The position numbers were made by a program, and so were the translations under genes. Source: Acidobacteriaceae bacterium (lineage in GTDB: Bacteria; Acidobacteriota; Terriglobia; Terriglobales; Acidobacteriaceae). From it: a stretch of 9,633 nt of DNA. Positions within the stretch are counted from its first letter, which is position 1, and each line of letters begins with the position of its first letter. Location: the NCBI GenBank assembly GCA_003135495.1, contig PLBX01000562.1, forward strand, positions 1-9,633, given 5' to 3'. A model generated the notes under the pieces. It was not told the origin of the DNA, made no database searches, and was given only the letters and a program-made list of their open reading frames with translations. Shown piece after piece: positions 5,131 to 9,633 of this stretch.

Positions 5131-6780
5131 ATGACTAATAACAACGTCGAAACCGCTTGGAACTACCACGAAACCACCAAACATTCGTATTCTAGCGTTC
5201 GAACTAACCCCCATTCGCTGGACTTTGACAATCAGCCTCTGCCCTTCAAAATCTATCCGGACTTGGAGCTCTTGCGAATGCCGAACCAAGTGCAACAGAC
5301 CGGGATCGCGGCCCTGTCGGCGATTGCCAACACCGTGCCCATTCAATCCACGGCACTACCCGATCTCCAAAGCATCGCGCAGTTGCTGTTCCTTTCCGCG
5401 GGAATCACCCGGCACAGGAAGTATTCCGGCGGGGAAATCTATTTCCGGGCGGCCGCCTGCACCGGCGCGCTCTATGAAATCGAGCTCTATCTGGTTTGCG
5501 GAGACCTGCCAGGGCTGAAGGCCGGCATCTATCACTTCGCTCCCGCGGAGTTCGGGTTGCGCAAGCTGCGCGATGGCGACCACCGCGGGGTTCTGGCCGC
5601 CGCCACAGGCGGAGAGCCAGCAGTAGCCCAGGCTCCCTTGACTGTCATTTGCACCGCAACCTACTGGCGCAATGCATGGAAATATCAGGCCCGCACCTAC
5701 CGGCATTTCGGCTGGGACAATGGCACGCTCCTCGCCAATTTGCTGGCCGTCGCGACCGCGCTCGGTTTTCCGGCAGAGATTGTCGGCGGGTTTGTCGATT
5801 CGACTGTGAACCGGCTTCTGGAGCTCGACGTCGAGCGTGAAGTGGCCTTCTCGCTTGTCACTGTCGGACATGCCGCCACGTTGCCATTTCAAGCGCCCCT
5901 CCAAGCCGAATATCTGGCCCAAGCCGATGCCCTGCCTCGCCTCGGCTTCGAGACGGTGCCCATCTCCAGGAACGAGATTGACTACCCGCTCATGCGCGAG
6001 ATGCACGCGGATTCGTCCCTCGATACACCCGGTGAGGTTGCCGCGTGGCGAGAGGGCAAGGGGCCTGTCTCTGCTATTTCTACCCCCAGCGACTCCCCAA
6101 CCGGCGTGGCTCGTTCTCAACCACCCACCGCCCTCCGTGTGCCGCTGCAGCCTTTGTCAGATTCGGAAATGCCACGTGACCCAATCGAGCAAGTGATCCT
6201 TCGCCGAGGATCCAGTCGCCAGTTTTCGCGAACGCCAATCAGTTTTGCGCAGCTCTCGACCCTGTTGGACCGCGCCACCCGAGGCGTTCCCGCCGACTTT
6301 CTTGCCTTCGACTCTCCTGCCTCTGGCTCTCGCGCATCGCGACCACCGCATCGCCAGCCGAATCAACTGAACCATCTTTACCTGATCGTCCACGCCGTTG
6401 ATGGGCTCGATCCGGGCGCCTATTTCTTCGACCGTAACGCCGATGAACTCGAGTTGTTGAAGCGAGGAGATTTTCGCGATGAAGCTGGCTATCTCGGCCT
6501 CGAGCAGCAGTTGCCGGCCGATGCCGCGGTAGACATTTTCTTTCTCGCGGATTTGCCTCCCATATGCAATCGCTTTGGAAATCGCGGCTACCGCGCCGTG
6601 CAACTTGAGGCCGGAATAATTGGTGGCCGGCTTTACCTTGCCGCTTATGCGCAGCGGTTAGGCGCAACCGGCCTAACCTTCTATGACGACGACGTTACCC
6701 GCTTTTTCTCTCCTCATGCCGCAGGCAAGAGCGCCATTTTTTTGGTCGCCATTGGCCACAGCATTAAACGGAGAACTTAA
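5131..6780 (+). CDS. Two-domain SagB/ThcOx-family flavin oxidoreductase
   Basis: A 549-aa protein with two nitroreductase-like FMN domains in tandem. The N-terminal segment has the SagB-type motif WNYHETTKHS and then LPFKIYPDLE. Domain 1 (about residues 75-265) has RAAACTGALYEIELYLV, a Lys-Tyr pair at 184-185 (WKYQARTYRH, as reported to matter in azoline-forming dehydrogenases) and DNGTLLANLLAVATALGF. A linker (about 290-345) joins domain 2 (about 350-545), which has RRGSSRQF (358-365), GYRAVQLEAG (486-495) and a C-terminal GKSAIFLVAIGH. SagB enzymes oxidise azolines to azoles on YcaO-modified peptides using FMN; related proteins work elsewhere. Here no YcaO gene or precursor peptide is visible, so the substrate is open. 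The ATG at 5131 is chosen because a promoter covers the upstream TTG at 5095; the ribosome-binding site is weak. It ends 14 bases before the convergent YXWGXW gene. Confidence 0.85.
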   Translation: MTNNNVETAWNYHETTKHSYSSVRTNPHSLDFDNQPLPFKIYPDLELLRMPNQVQQTGIAALSAIANTVPIQSTALPDLQSIAQLLFLSAGITRHRKYSGGEIYFRAAACTGALYEIELYLVCGDLPGLKAGIYHFAPAEFGLRKLRDGDHRGVLAAATGGEPAVAQAPLTVICTATYWRNAWKYQARTYRHFGWDNGTLLANLLAVATALGFPAEIVGGFVDSTVNRLLELDVEREVAFSLVTVGHAATLPFQAPLQAEYLAQADALPRLGFETVPISRNEIDYPLMREMHADSSLDTPGEVAAWREGKGPVSAISTPSDSPTGVARSQPPTALRVPLQPLSDSEMPRDPIEQVILRRGSSRQFSRTPISFAQLSTLLDRATRGVPADFLAFDSPASGSRASRPPHRQPNQLNHLYLIVHAVDGLDPGAYFFDRNADELELLKRGDFRDEAGYLGLEQQLPADAAVDIFFLADLPPICNRFGNRGYRAVQLEAGIIGGRLYLAAYAQRLGATGLTFYDDDVTRFFSPHAAGKSAIFLVAIGHSIKRRT

Positions 6781-6794
6781 CGCTCCAGCCGTCG

Positions 6795-7151
6795 CTAGTG
6801 ATCGTGATGCTCGCCTTCGTGTCCGCGACCCCGGTCGTGGTTATCGTGGTTCTCGTGGTCCCAGTGGCCTTCGTGCAACTGCCAGCCTTGCTGGTAATGA
6901 TCGTAGTGCGGATGGTTCCAATAAGCTCCCTCGTACGGCGGACGATCCCAGCGTCCCGCTACCCAACGATAGTGATGCCCGTTCGGAGTCCAGTAGCCGT
7001 CGACCCACGCGTATCCAGGACCCGGCATCGCACTGCGCTCTTCATAACGCAGCGGCGGCGGCGCACTACCGATATAAATTCCAACTTGAGCTGAAGCGCT
7101 TATAGTGAGAGCGGTCGCGAAAAGAATTCCACCTATCCAGTTCAATTTCAT
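6795..7151 (-). CDS. Secreted YXWGXW-repeat protein with His-rich tail
   Basis: A 118-aa exported protein. Residues 1-21 (MKLNWIGGILFATALTISAS then A) form a signal peptide. The mature part is rich in aromatic residues and repeats WxxGxW: WVDGYW (49-54), WVAGRW (63-68) and a degenerate LHEGHW (92-97), as in the small YXWGXW family common in acidobacterial and proteobacterial envelopes, whose function is not known. The last 26 residues contain nine histidines among Asp, Glu and Gly (HENHDNHDRGRGHEGEHHDH), which could bind transition metals; this is inference. The start has GGAG 10 bases upstream. The gene lies 153 bases downstream of the SYLF gene on the same strand and converges with the SagB-type gene, with no visible terminator between them. 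Confidence 0.85.
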   Translation of the reverse strand: MKLNWIGGILFATALTISASAQVGIYIGSAPPPLRYEERSAMPGPGYAWVDGYWTPNGHHYRWVAGRWDRPPYEGAYWNHPHYDHYQQGWQLHEGHWDHENHDNHDRGRGHEGEHHDH

Positions 7152-7245
7152 TTTATGAATCTCCTGCGCAGTATTTCGGCTGAGTGAGAAAAAATCTCTT
7201 GATTAGCGTAGTGGCCTGGACAAAGAACTAGAGAAACTAAAGCTG

Positions 7246-7257
7246 ACCGAAATCGGT
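7246..7257. promoter_or_regulatory. Short palindrome upstream of the YXWGXW gene
   Basis: ACCGA-AA-TCGGT is a 5-bp inverted repeat around two bases, about 95 bases upstream of the YXWGXW start and downstream of the SYLF stop. It could be a small operator; a chance palindrome of this size is not rare. Confidence 0.2.
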
Positions 7258-7304
7258 ACACGCTCTCGGCCAGCGCAAATCATGTCTAGCCAGACGTAAG
7301 AAAC

Positions 7305-8015
7305 TTACTGCCGATCCCTCGCTTCCGCGATGTGGGCCTGATGACCGGCCTCAGAGACCGCCCTGACAAAGGCGTCTCCGCTGCGCGGGGTAGAGGCTCC
7401 TCCCGAAAGAATGTTGCGGAACATCATGTGCCTGCCATAAATGGCATGAGTGGAATCGTTATCCTGTTCCACAACCGCGCCTTCGAGAGTCAATCCGGCA
7501 AAGATACCTTTGGAGCGCGAGTAGGTAAGAACTTCAGTATTGAGCATCCAGTCGGTTCCAGCCGATGCATGACGGCCGACCGGGCCGGCTGCCACCGAGC
7601 CTTCACCTGTAAGTTCGAATTTGCTGGAAAGAAGGTGCTGCAGACCGCGGTCATTCATCACCAGCATGACCAGATCGACCCCTTCAATGCCAATCTGCAA
7701 TCCCCAGCTTCCGCCGCCAACGGAGACGAATGCGGGAGCACTCCAACCGTCAGCCGTTCGGCAAGAAGCGACGCCGCGTCCGTGCTTGCCGCCGAATACG
7801 AAGCCGCCCTTAATCAGGTTGGGAACTACGAGAATACATTTTGCCCCACTCAACACTTCTTCCGGGATGCCCTTATCGGGCGTGGACATAATGGAGTGGA
7901 GAACGTCGACCGACTTTTGCATGCGCTCCACCGTATCTTCACGGGCGGAGCCAGCGAAGGCGGTTCCGGCAAGCGCGACCAAGCTCATTAGTAGAAATGA
8001 CATCATCTTCTTCAT
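7305..8015 (-). CDS. SYLF-domain lipid-binding protein (Ysc84/DUF500 type)
   Basis: A 236-aa exported protein with signal peptide MKKMMSFLLMSLVALAGTAF ending near residue 21. The SYLF / Ysc84 domain covers about residues 27-215: VDVLHSIM then GIPEEVLSGAKCILVVPNL, KGGFVFGGKHGRGVASCR, WSAPAFVSVGGGSWGLQIG and GVDLVMLVMNDRGLQHLLSS, then the segment KFELTGEGSVAAGPVGR, and later VLTYSRSKGIFAGLTLEGAV. These are the standard blocks of the family. SYLF domains bind phosphoinositide lipids in eukaryotes; the bacterial secreted members are poorly understood and often linked to envelope stress, so no precise role is assigned. An AAGGAAA Shine-Dalgarno sequence lies about 8 bases upstream of the ATG. The length and all blocks look complete. 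A 7-bp inverted repeat lies in the leader (8060-8093). Confidence 0.92.
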   Translation of the reverse strand: MKKMMSFLLMSLVALAGTAFAGSAREDTVERMQKSVDVLHSIMSTPDKGIPEEVLSGAKCILVVPNLIKGGFVFGGKHGRGVASCRTADGWSAPAFVSVGGGSWGLQIGIEGVDLVMLVMNDRGLQHLLSSKFELTGEGSVAAGPVGRHASAGTDWMLNTEVLTYSRSKGIFAGLTLEGAVVEQDNDSTHAIYGRHMMFRNILSGGASTPRSGDAFVRAVSEAGHQAHIAEARDRQ

Positions 8016-8059
8016 TAGTTTGTTTCCTTTTCGAATATGAGGAACTAAGAGGATGCGAC

Positions 8060-8093
8060 TTCAGGCGGACTGCCTTAGCACAGCGAGCCTGAA
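8060..8093 (-). promoter_or_regulatory. Inverted repeat in the SYLF leader
   Basis: TTCAGGC (8060-8066) and GCCTGAA (8087-8093) are perfect 7-bp arms around 20 bases, 45-78 bases upstream of the SYLF start codon. It could be an operator or a leader hairpin; no further support is visible. Confidence 0.3.
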
Positions 8094-8294
8094 AGAGAGA
8101 GCAGGAGTGTTCGTCTCAGTTGTAATCATTGCTGGATCGTCGAAAGGTTGGCTGTTCTGAATTGCTCACAATCGGTGCGCGCCCAAGAACGTGGCTCCAT
8201 TTCGGTCGGACTTTCGTAGCTGCAGGCGTGAGCAATCTTGCACAGAAAAGATACCTTCGCTGTGTCATGGTAGATCTGCAAAAGGTGTGAACCC

Positions 8295-8510
8295 ATGGAA
8301 CGCGACTTTCATTATTATCGGCAACGTCTGGCAAGAGAAGTTGCAAATATCCGCGCTTCGTTTGCCAGCATGTTCGCTTCCGTCACGTCCTCATCCGACG
8401 GATATGCCACCCAACGAATATGCCCCGCTTGCGGACTGATCACCCCGCGGGCCAAGCGATCATGTCTAGAGTGCGGAAAAACGCTGGCCCCTGCCAACAC
8501 CGGCAGGTAG
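8295..8510 (+). CDS. Small zinc-ribbon protein, 71 aa
   Basis: The first 40 residues (MERDFHYYRQRLAREVANIR then ASFASMFASVTSSSDGYATQ) look helical and basic-amphipathic, followed by a zinc ribbon with C43, C46, C57 and C60 (CPAC-x10-CLEC). Four cysteines in two CxxC knuckles are typical of single zinc-ribbon modules that mediate protein or nucleic-acid contacts. There is no signal peptide. AAAGGTG lies about 7 bases upstream of the ATG. Codon and residue composition are ordinary, unlike the antisense frame covering the same bases. No partner can be named; the next gene on the strand is the lmo0937-like membrane peptide 134 bases later. Function is unknown. Confidence 0.72.
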   Translation: MERDFHYYRQRLAREVANIRASFASMFASVTSSSDGYATQRICPACGLITPRAKRSCLECGKTLAPANTGR

Positions 8511-8535
8511 CCATCCCGTAACGTCGTTTGTAAAC

Positions 8536-8552
8536 ATCGTTTGAACAACGAT
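8536..8552 (+). terminator. Small stem-loop after the zinc-ribbon gene
   Basis: ATCGTT and AACGAT form a 6-bp stem around TGAAC, 26 bases after the stop codon. It is AT-rich and has no T-run, so its role as a terminator is doubtful. Confidence 0.2.
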
Positions 8553-8594
8553 CTAAGCAGCGAGGAAGCAACGAATAAATCCACCTGGCAGGAA

Positions 8595-8610
8595 AACTGA
8601 TTTGTCAGTT
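8595..8610. promoter_or_regulatory. Palindrome upstream of the lmo0937-like gene
   Basis: AACTGA-TTTG-TCAGTT is a perfect 6-bp inverted repeat ending 34 bases before the start codon at 8645, in the region where a promoter should lie. It is a candidate operator; no clear -35/-10 pair was found around it. Confidence 0.3.
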
Positions 8611-8644
8611 CGCTCATCATAGATTGGCGAAGGAGACCGACACT

Positions 8645-8791
8645 ATGCTTTGGACTGTTTTTGTTGTGCTTCTGATTCTTTGGCTGCTGGGGTTCAGCCT
8701 CCATGTAGCCGGCGGTTTGATTCACATCCTGCTGGTAGTTGCACTCGTTGTACTGGTTATTAACCTGCTCAGCGGCCGACGGGTGGCATAG
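8645..8791 (+). CDS. lmo0937-like small membrane protein, 48 aa
   Basis: The frame reads MLWTVFVVLLILWLLGFSLH, then VAGGLIHILLVVALVVLVIN and LLSGRRVA. Two hydrophobic helices (about 3-19 and 21-42) are joined by a short glycine turn and end in a basic GRR tail. The opening MLWTxFVxLLxLWLLG and the central GGxIHxLLVxAxxVxxI are the signature of the lmo0937 family of tiny inner-membrane proteins, common in acidobacteria and Firmicutes and of unknown function. AAGGAG lies 9 bases upstream of the ATG, a very good ribosome-binding site. It was found by reading the sequence, being below the usual length cut-off of gene callers. A GC hairpin follows two bases after the stop. Confidence 0.85.
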   Translation: MLWTVFVVLLILWLLGFSLHVAGGLIHILLVVALVVLVINLLSGRRVA

Positions 8792-8792
8792 C

Positions 8793-8811
8793 ACCGCCCC
8801 CGTTGGGCGGT
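8793..8811 (+). terminator. GC-rich hairpin after the lmo0937-like gene
   Basis: ACCGCCC and GGGCGGT form a perfect 7-bp stem around CCGTT immediately after the stop codon. Only TTCCC follows, so it resembles an intrinsic terminator with a poor U-tract. It could act on both strands between the two convergent genes. Confidence 0.5.
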
Positions 8812-8828
8812 TCCCATGATCTTCCCCA

Positions 8829-8877
8829 CTCAGGAAGGCCCCTGACTCTTTCGGGCGCATATGTCCTGAGAGGGGCC
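8829..8877. other. Interleaved inverted repeats, possible pseudoknot
   Basis: Four 7-base arms are arranged as A-B-A'-B': CTCAGGA (8829-8835), GGCCCCT (8837-8843), TCCTGAG (8864-8870) and AGGGGCC (8871-8877). A pairs perfectly with A' and B with B', so the stems cross rather than nest. In RNA this is either a pseudoknot or two mutually exclusive hairpins; in DNA it could be two overlapping operators. It lies between the convergent lmo0937-like and two-TM genes and would sit in the 3' region of either transcript. The 20-base loop contains TTTCGGGCGCATATG, with no coding sense visible. Confidence 0.5.
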
Positions 8878-8908
8878 GGGACAATTCTGAGCAGGCTCGC
8901 GCTTTTAA

Positions 8909-9127
8909 TCAGGCCCGCGAACGCGCTCCGGCAATCGCGAGAGCGATTCCTCCGGCAATCAGCACGATGCTGATAAGCGGGGGAACACGTTCGCTGTGGC
9001 TGGTCTGCACTCCGAAGTTCGCGCTTCCAACCTTTATCCCTTCAGTTTGTGTGTGCGGAACCGGCACCACCAACGAAGCCACGCCGAGCACTACCAAGAT
9101 CAATCCTACGTAGAGAAGAATCTTCAT
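8909..9127 (-). CDS. Small two-TM membrane protein, 72 aa
   Basis: The protein has a first hydrophobic helix at residues 3-22 (ILLYVGLILVVLGVASLVV), a polar loop of about 25 residues (PHTQTEGIKVGSANFGVQTS then HSERV) and a second helix at 50-67 (PLISIVLIAGGIALAIAG), ending in a basic ARSRA. This hairpin shape is seen in many small inner-membrane proteins; I do not recognise a named family with certainty. GGAG lies about 11 bases upstream of the ATG. The gene starts 56 bases after the Crp/Fnr-type gene on the same strand and may be co-transcribed with it. Function is unknown. Confidence 0.72.
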   Translation of the reverse strand: MKILLYVGLILVVLGVASLVVPVPHTQTEGIKVGSANFGVQTSHSERVPPLISIVLIAGGIALAIAGARSRA

Positions 9128-9183
9128 CCCGCTCGTTTCTCCAGTTTTTATATTGTGGTTCTTAATGGGCGCCAGCGAACCAG

Positions 9184-9633
9184 CTAATCATGCAGAACTA
9201 CACTAAGCAACGAGCTGTGGACTTGCAAGCCACCTTGTGGACCGCCCGAGTAATCCACGAAACCCAGCTTCCTGAAACGGTTCATAAAAAAACTGACTCG
9301 CGAGCGAGTCGTGCCGACCATCTCCGCTAGACTCTCCTGGCTAATTTTCGGAACAACAGTCGCGGGCACTCCATCTTTGCCAAAATGCGCGAGGATCAGC
9401 AGAACCCGAGCCAGCCGTTTTTCGCTGGAGTTGAAGAGCTGATCGACGAGGTCTTCTTCATAACGAATATTACGCGCCAGCAAGTATGAGACAAAAAGCT
9501 CGGAGAATGCCGGCTCGCGATGCAAGGCTTCGATCATCGCTTGCCTTTCGATGCGTTGAATCTCGCATTCCGTCATCGCTGAAGCGGAACCCATGCGCAG
9601 CGATTGTCCAGCCAACGCGCCTTCGCCAAAGAA
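9184..9633 (-). CDS. Crp/Fnr-family transcription regulator, N-terminus outside window
   Basis: The last 149 residues are seen; the frame is open to the right edge. They begin with FFGEGALAGQSLRMGSASAM, the end of a cyclic-nucleotide-binding beta-barrel (FxGE is the phosphate-binding cassette motif). A long dimerisation helix follows (about 40-85, EALHREPAFSELF to KRLARVLLILAHFG), then a winged helix-turn-helix at about 95-128 (ISQESLAEMVGTTRSRVSFF to RKLGFV) and a C-terminal wing (GGLQVHSSLLSVVLHD). The recognition helix reads TTRSRVSFFM. In E. coli CRP the matching positions hold R180, E181 and R185; here they are Arg, Ser and Phe, so the target site probably differs from TGTGA-N6-TCACA. 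The effector cannot be read from this half. The two-TM gene follows 56 bases downstream. Confidence 0.93.
   Translation of the reverse strand, partial: FFGEGALAGQSLRMGSASAMTECEIQRIERQAMIEALHREPAFSELFVSYLLARNIRYEEDLVDQLFNSSEKRLARVLLILAHFGKDGVPATVVPKISQESLAEMVGTTRSRVSFFMNRFRKLGFVDYSGGPQGGLQVHSSLLSVVLHD

Noticed and set aside
5356..6120. 254-aa open frame on the minus strand
   Set aside because: It is antisense to domain 1 of the SagB-type gene, which has clear family motifs; this is a GC-rich shadow frame.
8315..8884. 189-aa open frame on the minus strand
   Set aside because: It covers the antisense of both the zinc-ribbon gene and the lmo0937-like gene; its Asn/Gln-rich part is just the complement of the hydrophobic helices.

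Overview
The window looks like a chromosomal segment of a soil-type acidobacterium (Acidobacteriota, probably Terriglobia). This is inferred from the mix of families: SYLF (Ysc84-type) protein, YXWGXW-repeat protein, an lmo0937-type mini membrane protein, a Crp/Fnr regulator with an FFGEG...AGQSLRMG core, a multiheme c-type cytochrome next to an NHL beta-propeller protein, and a secreted zinc phospholipase C-like protein. No rRNA, tRNA, CRISPR array, intact insertion sequence or phage gene was seen.

Left part (1-2013, minus strand): a 16-heme c-type cytochrome gene followed 34 bases later by an NHL/6-bladed beta-propeller gene that leaves the window at the left edge. They look like one transcription unit for an extracytoplasmic electron-transfer module.

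Decayed zone (2014-3197): about 560 bases without a convincing gene, holding a 20-base palindrome fused to a CRP-like site and a 13-base tandem repeat. Next come a frameshifted, headless OmpA-family C-terminal domain (minus) and a short SUKH (SMI1/KNR4)-like fragment (plus). The fragment's end overlaps the start of a secreted zinc-dependent phospholipase C-like gene (3190-4614, plus).

Middle (4713-6780): a 69-aa unrecognised gene (minus) diverges from a large two-domain SagB/ThcOx-type flavin oxidoreductase gene (plus). Two 17-base direct repeats, each containing GTTC-N5-GAAC, and a good sigma70-like promoter lie between them. No YcaO cyclodehydratase or precursor peptide is visible, so the SagB homologue is an orphan here.

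Right part (6795-9633): small envelope or stress-type genes: a His-rich YXWGXW protein (minus), a SYLF lipid-binding protein (minus), a small zinc-ribbon protein (plus), an lmo0937-like membrane peptide (plus), a two-TM membrane protein (minus) and the C-terminal part of a Crp/Fnr regulator (minus, off the right edge). Between the lmo0937-like gene and the two-TM gene are a GC hairpin and an interleaved pair of 7-bp inverted repeats with pseudoknot topology. The most unusual signals are these interleaved repeats, the repeat pair upstream of the SagB gene, the orphan two-domain SagB protein, and the 16-heme cytochrome/NHL pair.
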